Source: Hericium rajendrae
Lineage: Eukaryota > Basidiomycota > Agaricomycetes > Russulales > Hericiaceae
Reading direction: 5' to 3'
Assembly: GCA_033439255.1 (NCBI GenBank)
Contig: JAVRDV010000017.1
Span: forward strand, 372,001 to 436,000
DNA length: 64,000 nt
In this document: piece after piece, positions 34,545-45,738 of the stretch
Layout: every line of letters starts with the position of its first letter
How positions within the stretch are numbered: the stretch's first letter is position 1
Translations under genes and position numbers: made by a program
Notes under the pieces: model-generated
Seen by the model: the letters and a program-made list of their open reading frames with translations, nothing else
Database searches by the model: none
Told to the model about the DNA's origin: nothing

Positions 34545-35077
34545 CTGGTATATTTGGATGCATTTGAGAACAAGTGAATCAGTTGAGTACTGATTAAGTT
34601 AGCTGGAGTTCAAGCATTCTAGGGGAAAATGTAGAAACAATTTGCATTCTGCGAGTTTTGCACCGATCCTAACGCCTAAGGTACCGTCAGAAAGCTATCA
34701 ATAAGTAGATTCTGATGCATTTTAGAACGAGTAAATTGGTTGAGAATTGGCCTAGTTAGCTAGGGTTCAAGCATTTTAGAAGAGGAAAAAAAGAAACACT
34801 TTGCATTCTGTGAGTTCTTAACCGATTTGGATGCATGAAGTATGGTAGCAAAGCTATAAGTGAGTAGATTTAGACGCATTTGAGAACGAGTAAATCGGTG
34901 AAGAATGGACTGAGTTAGCTCAAGTTCAAGTGTCATAGAGGGAAAATGTAGAAATTCATTGCATTCTATGAGTTCTGCACAGATCAGGGTGCAAAAAATA
35001 CTATCAGAAAGCAATAAATGAGCAGATCCAGATGCATTTGAGAACAGGTGAATTGGTTGAGAACTGATCAAGTTACA
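34545..35077. repeat. 158-bp tandem repeat, about 3.3 copies
   Basis: The phrase GATGCATTTGAGAAC or a close variant begins at 34557, 34714, 34873 and 35031, a spacing of 157-159 bp. The units share GTTAGCT, CAAGCATT and GCATTCTGTGAGTTCT blocks and are moderately diverged. Confidence 0.75.
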
Positions 35078-35087
35078 TTAAATCAAG

Positions 35088-35168
35088 AAAGTTTGGCCAG
35101 AGCTGGAGTTGAACCTGCAAACTCGTTAGATTGAAGATATGTGATTATATAAGCCAACTGCCTAATGG
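35088..35168 (-). other. tRNA-like remnant (possible SINE head)
   Basis: On the minus strand TAGGCAGTTGG resembles an A box and GGTTCAACTCC fits a B box, spaced about 50 bp apart as in a tRNA gene, followed by a GCTCTGGCCA acceptor-like end. The 5' acceptor strand and anticodon stem do not pair, so it is not a functional tRNA. Confidence 0.3.
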
Positions 35169-35458
35169 GCATAGTCATCGTTTTGGTGTCGTTTTCACTA
35201 TGAAAAGGCGGTATAGAGTAAACGATTCTAAGGAATCGTAATTGAAACCTCACCTTAAAATCGAACGAGCGAGCGAGCAGACAGCTAGTACTAGTGGAGG
35301 CAAGAAAAGTGATCAGCACAGACTTGATGAAGATTGAACTCGCCCAAGCCAGATTATGTCAGCATGAGATTTTATTGACAGGACTTATCATCCATGTCAT
35401 GTACGAGCGACAACAACGATGCTAAATAACAGATAGAATCTGTATGTAATATGTACTG

Positions 35459-37489
35459 TTAGAATATATGAGGCAGATGCATCTGCATAAATGCTAGGCC
35501 ATGCTGCCACTGAGCGATACGACTCACCTCGTCCGAGTTGCCTGTCCATGGCTGTATCGCATATGCCAATGCTGGAAGCCGATCACTGAAGCCTTGGGGT
35601 TCTTCGGGAGGGTCGACCTCGACAACATTCAGATCGTCCGGTGGTCCAACACGTCCTAACCATGATGTTGTACCTTCGGTATGCCCATTATTGGCCTGTT
35701 GCGAGTGTAAAAGCTGCTCGTCTCGAAGACCCTCCCAATCTACTCCATATACTTCTAGCTCCTCTTCGCTGAGCACATCGTCGGGTATCTGAGCTCCACG
35801 AACTCCACGAACAAGCATGTCAAAGCCGAACATGTCAGCTGGAGAACGATTTGGTCCATCGCGAATCTGCATCTTGTGCTGGTTCCAGCTATCAGCAAAG
35901 AATGCGAGCTCACTGTTGATCTGAGGGAGGAACAGAAAGTGAAAGAGCCAGATGTGGTCGAGATTATTGATGTCAAGATCGAAGCGCAGCTCTAGCTTGG
36001 TAAAGAACTCGTGCCACTTTGCACCGAGTTGGGCTGTAACATCGACCCACAGTCGCTCGATTCGTATATTGTGAATGCTCCTAGGATCCGAAGAAGTTAT
36101 GTCAGGATTTAACAAGTACAGTATTGAGAAGTCATAACACACCTTCCCCAAATATATGATCCACGCCGATCTCCACAGGTGGCATTCATAAACTCGGCGA
36201 CGCCAAGGTTCTCGACACCATGATCACCACGTACACGGGATGGCACACCATACACTCGTGCACCAGAAAGGAAAACTGTGAGAACAGTTGCCGAGTGATT
36301 ATTGTCACTGGCACGCATGGCAGTGATAAGCCGCGAATAGCCATCAATGAAACCATGGATCACAATACGCCAACGAATCAGTCCTGTTCCAGCACAAATC
36401 AGAAATCCCATCCACAAAACATAGGAGACTCCACTCGCCATGTTGGCCATCATGATGCCATAACGAATTAGGTCCTGGTACACTGTAATGGCGACGCCGT
36501 ATCCAGATGCGATCAAAGACCCGGCGGACAGGATCAACCCTAAGCAATGCATGTCGTATCCGATCGCGAGGAACTCTATGGCCAAGATTCCGAAGCATGC
36601 CATGCAGCATTGTAATTCCTGCACGGACATAGTGTGAGCGGAGCTGGATGATAAGTGCATCTAGCACATCATCGGATATCGTTGACAGTGGCCCAGTGTA
36701 TGAGGTGATAGCCTGACTTTCAATCTGGTCTTGAGAATCATGCTGCAATATCCGATGAGTTTATATATATGTACAGTGCAAGTAGTATGGACCCTTACAT
36801 TGGTGCCTGCAATGGCAGTAATATGGCGATCATCAACTGGAACAGTTGGGTCCAGTAGGTCATCCTGACTTGGATGTGAAGCCTGCTCATCGTTTTCAGC
36901 TGGTATCATGTCCAGGCTAGTGTCATTATGACGTGGTGCGAATGGATTGGCCTGGGGATTGGCAATACCATACTCAAGAAGAGCTGAGCGAACGACAGAT
37001 CGGCCAACACCAAGAAAGTCTGTGATGGCTTCGGTTGAGCGATGTCCATATGCCCATCGTAACCAGTCAGCATCGATAACATAACGTGGACGGCCACGAT
37101 TCCCAGTCCAAATCTGCTCGATGATCGTCGGACGACCATGATGTGACGAATCGAGTGCTGCACCGTGGTAGAACCGGATGTCCTGTCGCATCAGGACCAG
37201 GCCTCCCTGAATCATTGCCAGCTCATCCGGAGGAAAGACCCCTACATTCTGCACATAATAATCAGCTCACTTCAGTCACAGCTGCCTCGAATGACACGAC
37301 ATGTGAACATACCTCCGACACCAGCCGACTGAACTCATCAAGGTCATCGCCGAGCCGGGCGAACACAATCGAGTCGGCGAATGTATCGACTGCCTCGTGT
37401 ATTGCAGCCCCATAGTGATGATACCGAGCTCGGAATTCGTCGAGAAGCTGCTGGGCAATGGGACCTGCACCAATGTGAGCTTCGGCCAT
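35459..37489 (-). CDS. DDE integrase-core protein (transposase-like), apparently intact
   Basis: Five exons encoding about 620 residues. Exon 1 starts MAEAHIGAGP at 37489. An intron (GTATGT...TGTGCAG) leads to NVGVFPPDEL; this exon has a helix-turn-helix-like stretch (RPRYVIDADWLRWAYGHRS ... DFLGVGRSVVRSALLEYG). The core carries GPNSLWHHDGQHG (first Asp), VIHGFIDGYSRLI, VPSRVRGDHGVENL (second Asp) and IHNIRIERLWVDV (Glu), the DDE triad of integrase-like cores found in many fungal and animal genomes. The conserved tail WNQHKMQIRDGPNRSPADMF follows. The third intron has a GC donor (CATG/GCGAGT) with a normal AG acceptor and restores the frame to GLIRW. No internal stop was found. I saw no TIRs around it, so whether it is mobile or a resident gene is open. 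Confidence 0.8.
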
Positions 37490-38110
37490 CAATGTACAGC
37501 AAAGCTGATGGTCAGGAGCTCTGAGAGGACCGAGAGAAAAATCCTAACCTACAACTGACTCCTGCTGATGACATCAGCTAAAAGATGAATCACGCAGATG
37601 AACTCAGGAACTATGACTTGGATTCAGGTACGATACAGCAATAAAAAGTAGCAGGTAAGAAGTTGGGAGTAACGAGTTGCAGATTGACGAGGTACGGACT
37701 AGTAAGTGGCGAGTAACGAGTAACGAGTACGGACTACGGACTACGGATGTCAGGTGGAAGCGTGAGAACTTTGCCCTATAAGTATTACTAAGCACACTGC
37801 CACCTCACTGAGGCCCACTGAGGCTAGCCATGACAATATTGCGAGCTGTTCAGAATTTTACTAAGTCGAGAACATGTACGATGTACAGAGTGAGAGTAAT
37901 AACATCGGATAGTGACTTGAAACACTTTGCAAGCGTGTTCGACTTGTGTCTACGGATCAAGACTATCACGCAGCATACGGCCTCGGACTATCGGCACGGT
38001 GCTGGATTTTCTAACGAAAAATGCTTTTATACGTAAGATCACTCTCTAGGCAAAGAAGATAGTATGTCATGTTTTTACTAGGTTTCTAGTATGCTAATTT
38101 TGCTTTACAG
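37490..38110. other. Spacer with short GAGTAACGAGTAACG-type repeats
   Basis: Near 37670-37745 the words GAGTAACGAGT and ACGGACTACGG repeat in tandem. No gene is visible; short open frames only. Confidence 0.4.
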
Positions 38111-38410
38111 TTCTTAAAGGAGGCTACTTTATACCACCTGTCTGCTGTTGCTGACTTCAACCATGTTCCAAAGAAGCCACGTCTCACACCATCTGCTCAT
38201 GCCAACGTGTCCAACATCCCACCAGCCATCCATGTACACCTCCTGACCACGCTCCCCTTCACGAGCGGTCTTGCACAACATGTCAACGTGGCTGCGCCAG
38301 GACCGTCAACACATTCCGAGTCATGGTCTACTCACATGACTTCCCTTATTGACCTTATCCAGAGCGACGGGAGCGATGGCGATGCTCCCACAATCTACAC
38401 CAGATCTTGT
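38111..38410 (+). pseudogene. Isolated terminal exon, unknown protein
   Basis: After TTGCTTTACAG an open frame reads FLKEATLYHLSAVADFNHVP, KKPRLTPSAHANVS and continues through a Ser/Thr/His-rich segment with LIDLIQSDGSDGDAPT. The frame runs on for some 45 codons to a stop near 38545. No convincing upstream exon is seen. KKPRL is NLS-like and LIDLIQSDGSDGD is acidic. It probably belonged to a repeat-associated gene. Confidence 0.35.
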
Positions 38411-38559
38411 AGACCATTTACAACCTATACCAGTAGTAACAGGAGGGAAGGTTCCAAACTGTACCAGTCCAGTATAAGCAGTGTTTTCGGGCTAAATGGA
38501 ATGTTTGGAACCTCAAATGTTTTGCATAAAATATGTTTTACATAAAATAACATATCTGA

Positions 38560-38702
38560 GTATGGCAACAAAAAACATATGATGATCTTAAAAAAAAACA
38601 TATCGGCTGAGATCTTAAGGATCTCAGCCACCATCGCTACTTGCACGCTCACCGGTGCTTCCACGTGCGCTCCCCGGCACTTCCCTTGCATGCTCCCCCA
38701 CA
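38560..38702. repeat. AACATATCGGC hairpin repeat, copy 1
   Basis: A palindromic hairpin at 38605-38629 (GGCTGAGATC...GATCTCAGCC) preceded by A-rich ACATAT sequence. The same arrangement is at 57651-57673 and 61142-61168 within the tail repeat there. Confidence 0.6.
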
Positions 38703-38960
38703 TGAAACAGTCACTAGTGCATTGAGGTAATGCCAGGCGAACCTGACAAAGTGCCATTGTTGATTGGCCATCCCGCGCCGGCCCGTCGGTCACAATGTAG
38801 CAGTTACTCAATGACAGGCCTGCTCCCCTTATGTACCAATAAGTCATTGTCTGGCCTCTGGTCATTTAATCTGTAGTGTCTATTTATCATTGACTGGCCT
38901 GGTTCACTATGTACCAATGGGTCATTGTCTGGCCCACTGGATGTGGTGGGAGGTCATTGG
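38703..38960 (+). repeat. Dispersed repeat, partner of 2345-2610
   Basis: Reverse complement of 2345-2610. It leads directly into the CATTGACCGGCC minisatellite. Confidence 0.7.
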
Positions 38961-40320
38961 CTGGCCCGTACTCATGAAGTATCTACTATCCATTTCCCAT
39001 TGACGGGCCTGTAGTATATACCAATGCATCATTGACGGGCCGGTTCTCTTACAATACCGCTGTACATTCATCATTCACCGGCCTGTCCTCTGACGTCCAT
39101 TGGATCATTGACCGGCCCATTCCATCCTGCGGGTTGTCAATTGCTCGGCCCGTCCTCCAACGTCCATTGGGTCATTGGCCGGCCGGTCCTTCTATAATAC
39201 CACTGTACATTCATCATTGACTGGCCCGTCCTCCAACGTCCATTGGGTCATTGGCTGACCGGTCCTCTTACAACACCGCTGTACATTCATCATTCACCGG
39301 CCTGTCCTCTGACGTCCATTGGATCATTGACCGGCCCATTCCATCCCACGGGTTGTCAATTGCTCGGCCCGTCCTCCAACATCCATTGGGTCATTGGCCG
39401 GCCGGTCCTCTTACAATACCGCTGTACATTCATCATTGACTGGCCCATCCTCCAACGTCCATTGGGTCATTGACAGGCCCATTCCATCCCGCGGGTTGTC
39501 AATTGCTCGGCCCATCCTCCAACATCCATTGGGTCATTGGCCGGCCAGTCCTCTTACAATACCGCTGTACATTCATCATTCACCGGCCCGTCCTCCAACG
39601 TCCATTGGGTCATTGACCGGCCCATCCTCTCACAATTTCTACTATCAATTCCCCATTGACGGGCCTGCAGTATATACAAATGGGTCATTGATGGGCCCGT
39701 CCTCTTAGAATATACCATTGTACATTCATCATTGACCGGCCCACTCGATCCCGCGGCATCACAATTGCTCGGCCCATCCTGTACCGTCCATCGGGTCATT
39801 GACGGGCCCGTCCTCTCACAATAACACTGTACATTGGGTCATTGGCCGGCCCGTCCTTGTACAATGTCTCCTGTACATTCATCATTGACGGGCCCGTCCT
39901 CCACCATCCAATGGGTCATTGGCTAGCCTGTCCTCCTACCATTTTTACCGTTTATTCATCATTGACGGGCCCGTCCTCTACCGTCCATTGGATCATTAAT
40001 GGGCCGGTTCTCTCACAATGTCTACTGTACATTCATCATTCACCGGCCTGTCCTCTGACGTTCATTGGGTCATTGACAGGCCCATTCCATCCCGCGGGTT
40101 GTCAATTGCTCGGCCCGTCCTCCAACATCCATTGGGTCATTGGCCGGCCGGTCCTCTTACAATACCGCTATACATTCATCATTGACTGGCCCATCCTCCA
40201 ACGTCCATTGGATCATTGACCAGCCCATCCTCTCATAACACCACTGTTCATTCATCATTCACCGGCCCGTCCTCCAACGTCCATTGGGTCATTGACAGGC
40301 CAGTTCTCTTATAATACCAC
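38961..40320. repeat. Higher-order minisatellite, ~36-bp subunits in a ~143-bp period
   Basis: Subunits built on TCATTGACCGGCCCGTCCT with variations. The marker CTCTTACAATACC recurs at about 39046, 39189 (variant), 39408 and 39551, spaced 143 bp where consecutive, so four subunits form a higher-order unit. It reads open in one frame over long stretches only because of periodicity. Confidence 0.8.
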
Positions 40321-41250
40321 AGTGCACGCTCGTTACTGGGGTGAAGGTGGGTGATACCGTGTTAATATATTCCATGAGATACAATGGAATTGCATGAATT
40401 TTGGAACCTAACGAGACAAGTGCGACATCATGGAAACATAAATTAGAATGCAGCAGGCTGCTTCTGGTCCGTGGGTAAGGCAGGGACAACCCACCTGCCC
40501 CGGATAAGGCAGGGACAACCCACTTGCCGCCCACCTGCCAAGGCAAGGACAACCCCACCTGCCGCGGGTAAGGCAGGGACAACCCCACCTGCCGCGGGTA
40601 AGGCAGGGACAGCCCACCTCCCGCGGATAAGGCAGGGACAACCCACCTCCCGTGGGTAATCAGCCGCCGCCGGTGATTGATATATCCTGTGAGATACAAT
40701 GGAATCTAATGAGACAAGTGCGACATGATGGAAACATAAATTAGAACGCAGCAGGCTGCTCCTGGTAGGCAGCTGGCTGCTCAAATGCGGGGTCAGCCGC
40801 CTGGTACGCAGGCTCCTCAGCCGCCGCCGGTGATTGATATATCCTGTGAGATACAATGGAACCTAATGAGACAAGTGCGACATGATGGAGACATAAATCA
40901 GAGTGCAGCAGGCTGCTCCTGGTCCGCCGATAAGGCAAGGACAACCCCACCTGCCGTGGGTAAGGGGTGGGTGTAGGTTGGGGAGCTGGCCGTTACCGAG
41001 CACCTTGCTGAATGTGTGCTGCAGCACATCGAAAATTTAGATAATGTCATATCATGCATGGTGGGCTTCTTTGCCTCCAGAGCCACCCCATTCCGCGGGC
41101 CATAGGTTCCGTGGGCCATAGGGTTGGGGGGACAACCCAATTGCCGCGGGTAGGGGAAGGGTGATGTCTGGGTGGGTTCCAGGAAGATTGGGCAGCTGGC
41201 CGTTACCGAGTACCTTGCTGAACCCATGTTGTAGCACACATCACACCAGG
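40321..41250. repeat. Mixed minisatellite region
   Basis: A ~85-bp unit (GATACAATGGAA ... GAGACAAGTGCGAC ... GCAGCAGGCTGCT) occurs three times at about 40377-40455, 40692-40760 and 40851-40922. Between the first two lies a ~30-bp minisatellite (GGTAAGGCAGGGACAACCC) at about 40470-40660. A GGCAGCTGGCCGTTACCGAG block repeats near 40985 and 41191. No gene is called. Confidence 0.7.
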
Positions 41251-41782
41251 ATGGTATTTATCGAAGTTGATTCTGTGGTGCTGCAGACCACCACCAAGAC
41301 CCGAACCCCCTCCATGCTTGCCGACTCGTCCGTGACCGGCAGGGACAAGGCCACAGTGCTTGCAGGTCTTGGGACAAACGAGCCACCATTTGCTTTAGGA
41401 TGTTTTCGTGATGTGCCGCGGCATCACAATTCCGTCCCTTTCCTCAGGCCGCCCGTTTCCGTGCATGTGCAGGGGCAGCGGCAAATGCACGATTCCCCCC
41501 TTGCATGCAGCAACCTCGCCCGTGTTCTTATCTACCAATCCCGGGGTATCTCAAACAAGGGCTGTTTCTGACCTTCATGATTGCCTCTACTCTTATGAGT
41601 CGACCCATAAGCCAAGGGTCATGCCCCAGTCTGGTACACTGCTAAGGACTCATTCATCATTTTCACAATTGGCTCTGGACTGCGATCATGCACAGCGTTT
41701 GGATCGGACAGTGTCTACTACCACCATTTCCTATGATGCTTGAATATTGTCCGTCACAGATCAGGATCCTACAGCACATTGA
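41251..41782. other. CpG-richer spacer, no recognised gene
   Basis: A plus-strand frame of 136 codons (41161-41571) has no recognisable domain and starts in minisatellite DNA. I do not call it. Confidence 0.3.
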
Positions 41783-43502
41783 TTAATGATCCCAACGACG
41801 ATCCTCGCGCCATGCAAAATACTGATCCTTCAAGTGCTCCAATGATTCCTCTACCTTCTGGTGGATGTCAATCATGTCCTGAAACCTCTTGCTGCTTCGC
41901 GCCGCATTGTCCCTCTGGGAAGCCATCAAACTAATGGCGGACTGCATGATGACCGCTGCCGGGTGTCCAACTTCACTGGTATTCAAAAATGGCTGGTCCA
42001 GGGGTGGGAGACTCCTCTCCAGATCTGTCTAGATGGAGAGTGAATGGTCAACCTTCAATCACATAAATCATAATTTACCATCATGGACAACACAGCCTGT
42101 CGGGCCTCTGGATCCCCCTTGGGACCAATATTCGTGGTCCAGAAACCCTAAATGTCTATGAGACCCAATCATCACATAGTCCATATTTTCTTACCGGTGC
42201 ATTGGAGCCTTCATCAGGAAGGTTGACAACTTTCTGATTGACCTGACAATTTCTAACCCTACTGACAGCTTCTGATTGACCTGATCCACCTGAAAGCAAT
42301 CTTGAGAAGCAAATATCTGATCAGACTTTTACATTCAAGAAAAGACATTTATTGTCAGATATATAAGTTTTTAATCTCTAACTAATAGATATATCAAAAT
42401 CTTTGATATCTGAAATTTTTGAAAATCTGAGAGTGTCTGATTTTAAATCTGGAGGTCAAATATCAGTCAGATGGATCAGACAGTGTCAGACACCATCAGA
42501 TGCTCTCAGACAGTTGCAGATAATTTTCAGATATTTGACCTCCAGATTTGAAAAAATTCTCAGATCAGACACTCTCAGATTTAGAAAATTTCAGATATCA
42601 GAGATTTTGTTATATCTATTAGTTAGAGATTACAAACTTATATATCTGACAATGAATGTCTTTACTTAAATGTAAAAGTTTGATCAGATATTTGCCTGTT
42701 AAGATTGCTTTCAGGTAGATCAGGTCAATCAGGAGCTGTCAGTAGGGTTAGAAATTGTCAGGTCAATCAGAAAGTTGTCAACCTTCCTGATGTTGGTCTA
42801 CAGCCTTGCCCTTGCTGTTAGATGGCAACGGATTGCCGCGGCATAAAGATGAGCCCTGTGAGTCAGTGTTAAGACTGATTATGTAGTCTCAATAACGGCC
42901 CCTACTGCTGTGGTATTGCCACCCTTGACCTGAAGGACCTCCATCAGTACGAGGGTCGTCATGATATCCAAACAACCACCTACCGCGGCTTCGCTGCCTG
43001 CTGGAGCAGTCTTCCGCTGTTGAAGACTTTTGGTGCCAGCATGATTGATGAATGCAGGAGACATACCTTTTTCTTTGGCCTGTCTTCATCAGAGTCCAGA
43101 ATGATGATGACTTCTCTCTCCTGACCTGTTGGACGTAAGGGTCCCAGTTTGGAGGCAATGAGCATCCCGCGGGATCTAGTCCTTGGTTGGCCTACCTATG
43201 GACATTGTGTTTGCTGCGGCATTCTGTGGGCCATTGGCGAGCAGTATGTCGAGTTCTTCCATCAAATCGACAGGCTCCTGGGCCTGGTTTTCATTTTTTG
43301 CAGGAGCCCACAACGTGTCCGGGGCATCCTCCAACATCGCCGCCCAATCGTCATCGTCTGGAGCATTCACCCTGCTCGCATTGCTGGTGTCGGGACCACA
43401 AGAAGGTGGCAAGTCGTCTACTGGCATGAAAGGAGACAGGGATTCTTCCTTCGGGATGGTGTACAGCCCGTCGAAGAGAGAGAGATCAAAGTTGGAATTC
43501 AT
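41783..43502 (-). pseudogene. Nuclear-type acidic protein with SIM-like motif, split by a 581-bp element (gene E)
   Basis: Starts MNSNFDLSLFDGLYTI at 43502 with a very acidic N-terminus (APDDDDWAAMLEDA). A GTAGGC intron joins MSIG to QEREVIIILDSDEDRPKKK; the next intron joins KKK to RKTAP, forming PKKKRK, a classical NLS pattern. Further in-phase exons lead to CRGNPLPSNSKGKAVDQ, where the 42212-42792 element interrupts the coding exon. On the far side the frame resumes (SNAPGFWTTNIGPKGDPEAR), then after a GTAAAT intron TDLERSLPPLDQPFLN and a coiled-coil-like C-terminus (MIDIHQKVEESLEHLKDQYF), ending at 41783. VIIILDSDED resembles SUMO-interacting motifs. The gene is divergent to gene F across 188 bp. 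Function unknown. Confidence 0.65.
42212..42792. mobile_element. 581-bp long-TIR non-autonomous element inserted in gene E
   Basis: Ends CATCAGGAAGGTTGACAACT and its complement; the arms pair for about 240-280 bp, with internal CAGATATTTGACCTCCAGAT-type palindromic stretches near the centre. Flanks are TT at 42210-42211 and 42793-42794, a possible 2-bp duplication. Removing the element and one TT restores an open reading frame across the junction. No transposase. A decayed relative is at 27589-28012. Confidence 0.85.
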
Positions 43503-43690
43503 CAACAAGTTGACCAGATTAGGTAGTTCGCGTGTTGACGTGGCGAGCCACGGATTACCCGATCGAGATCACGTGATCAGCTGTCAGAGACGCGGCGCAA
43601 GTCAACATGACGCGGTGAACTCCGTCGCGTCTGATCTCTTCTGTCCACATCCACTCCTCATTGCTATCTGCTCAGTTTGCTCTCTTTACA
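43503..43690. promoter_or_regulatory. Divergent promoter of genes E and F with CACGTG palindrome
   Basis: 188 bp between opposed start codons. The 12-bp palindrome GATCACGTGATC lies at 43567-43578 (E-box core 43570-43575), 68 bp from the gene E start and 116 bp from the gene F start. Confidence 0.55.
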
Positions 43691-44314
43691 ATGTCCACTT
43701 CAGAATGCACTCTGACCCCCTTGCAGATCCAGCACATCGTGCGGGTTGCATACGTGGCACAGGCCATCGCTTGTTACAAGCAACAGGACAACCCAGATGT
43801 GGCCGCTTGGACTGCCCTTCTGGAGAACCACGTTGTATGCTACCTTCAACTGATTTTTTACGACTACTTTCTTCTTACCGTGCGCACACCGACAGCGTGA
43901 GGTACATGCCGGCATGAAAAAGATCATGATTGCCGGTGATCATTGTGGCCTCTCGGCCTTGTTTCTCAGCTATGTGGTCGAAAGCCAAAAAGCCAAGGAA
44001 CAAAATCGTCCCATCCGCATCCGTGATGTCTATGAAGATGATCTGCGTATTGAGCCGCACAAGGCTTGGGTTCGTATTTGGGCCACGATGGAAGAGGCGG
44101 CGGGTCCCGCGGGACAGCCGGATGGCTCAGGTATCTGGTGGGCACACTTAGGTATTTTTCATTCCAGCATATTTCTTTTGTTTTCAACATTTTCTGATAT
44201 CCCTTCTGCCCCACAAGCAGCGCCCCACCATCCACCTGGCCCTGTGGTAGACAGGCCTGTGGTCCCCACCGGTGTCCAAGCCCCCACAGCAACCTCGCCT
44301 CCAGCAACGGCGAG
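43691..44314 (+). pseudogene. Gene F, 5' part, cut by KDZ element 2
   Basis: Starts MSTSECTLTPLQIQHIVRVA at 43691. The first intron (GTTGTATG...CCGACAG) joins LLENH to REVHAGMKKIMIAGDHCG, then ALFLSYVVESQKAKEQNRP and DLRIEPHKAWVRIWATMEE; a second intron (GTATTTTT...CCACAAG) leads to a Pro/Ala-rich segment. The frame then enters element 2 and stops at TAG (44358-44360) inside its TIR. Beyond the element, at 57208, a Pro/Ala/Thr-rich frame of similar composition (RPPPESTNAPTAPAASSAP) is open when joined at the shared GGCGAG, so the gene was probably one unit before insertion. I recognise no domain. Confidence 0.55.
44309..44314. other. Candidate target-site duplication of element 2, left copy
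   Basis: GGCGAG, repeated at 57202-57207. The two adjacent outer bases differ, so an 8-bp duplication is not exact. Confidence 0.4.
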
Positions 44315-44650
44315 ACGAGCTGAGGTGGTTTCAGTAATCACTAAACCCCTAACATATTAGGAAATATCAAGTAAACGTAGCCATTACATAGTAGTGTCCC
44401 ATATAGTTATACTATTGTGTAGGATGTTAGTAGTAATGTGCTGAGGTACAGGGAGTATAGTAATGCATAGTCATAAATATACACAATAGAATGTTAGTAG
44501 TCATACTGGCAGAAGAGCAGTTGTGATTACTATGTCCACTAAGACATCACTACTGATTGTGTACATGATAGAATGTTAGTAGTTATACTTGCAGGAGGGC
44601 AGTTGTGATTACTATGCCTACTGAGATATTACTACAGATTGTAACTGATG
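44315..44650. repeat. Left TIR of element 2
   Basis: Inverted partner of ~56866-57201. The outermost stretch (GAGGTGGTT against GTAGTGGTT) is similar but not identical. Confidence 0.75.
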
Positions 44651-45325
44651 ATCAGATGTTCGTAATCATGATATAGGTGCAAGCAGCATAGTAATGCATA
44701 GTCATAAGCATGCAAAATAGCATGTTAGTAGTTATATCAGCAGAAGCAAAAATGTAGTCATGCATAGTCATAAATATGCCTGATAGCATATTAGTAGTAA
44801 TGTTTATAATAGAATGTTAGTAGTTATAATATAAGTGCAGGTAATATAGTAATGCATAGTTATTAGTCATAAATATGTAGAACAGCATATTAGTAGTAAT
44901 GCTAGTAATAGAATGTTAGTAGTAATGCTAGTAATAGAATGTTAGTAGTTATTGTACAGCTGCAGATAACATAGTTATCCCCAGTTATAGATATGCAAGA
45001 TCACATGTTAGTAGTAATGTGCTGAAATGCAGAGAGTATAGTTATGTGTAGTCAAAAGTATGTGAGTTATAATGTTAGTCATAGTCGTATTAGCAGAAGG
45101 AAGAATATGATTACTATGCCTGCTAAAATATCACTACAGATCACAATTGATAATAGAATGTTAGTAGTCATTGTATATATGTAGGCAGCATAGTAATGTA
45201 TAGTCATAAATATGCAAGAGAGTATGTTAGTAATCATATTTGAAGAGAAAAAATATGATTATTATGCTGTCTACTAAATTTTACTACAGATTATAATATA
45301 TAATAGAAGGCTAGTAGTCATAGTG
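44420..45325. repeat. Subterminal ATGTTAGTAGT array
   Basis: About 14 copies of ATGTTAGTAGTMAT or close variants, irregularly spaced 24-110 bp, between the left TIR and the transposase 3' end. Only about four occur in inverted form at the right end (56.85-57.1 kb). Such arrays commonly serve as transposase-binding sites; here that is inference. Confidence 0.7.
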
Positions 45326-45738
45326 TAAGTGTATCATTCTGAGATATGATAAGAAAGGTAAAATTAGAGTCTATTCTATTGAGAGCAAATCTATCATATT
45401 GATTTTAAGTAGATTCTCACTATATATATACTTGACTATTATTTTTGTTCTGATATATGATTATAAAAGATATGTTTACTACTTTTAAAAGCTGTTTAAC
45501 ATTCTAAAAAGTTGAGCAATACTTCAAGTCAAGCTTGTATTACATATGACTTCAATGTTATATTGCACAGAGTCAAAGTCAAACTTGTATCATATGACTC
45601 TAATCTCTTTTACTGTGTCAAGTTGATTTCTTCCTAAGTTGATTTCTTTGCACATTAGTTACTATATTCTCAAAGTTTCCTTCATAAAATTCCTAGTAGG
45701 AGATAGTAATCATTATAATTAGCAGTGATATATATAGT

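Noticed and set aside
34545-35077. Evenly spaced repeats considered as a CRISPR array
   Set aside because: Units of 158 bp with diverged copies and no short identical repeats or spacers; the genome is eukaryotic.
38430-40860. Open frames of 60-137 codons within the minisatellites
   Set aside because: They arise from periodic units whose length is compatible with one frame; no non-repetitive protein sequence is present.
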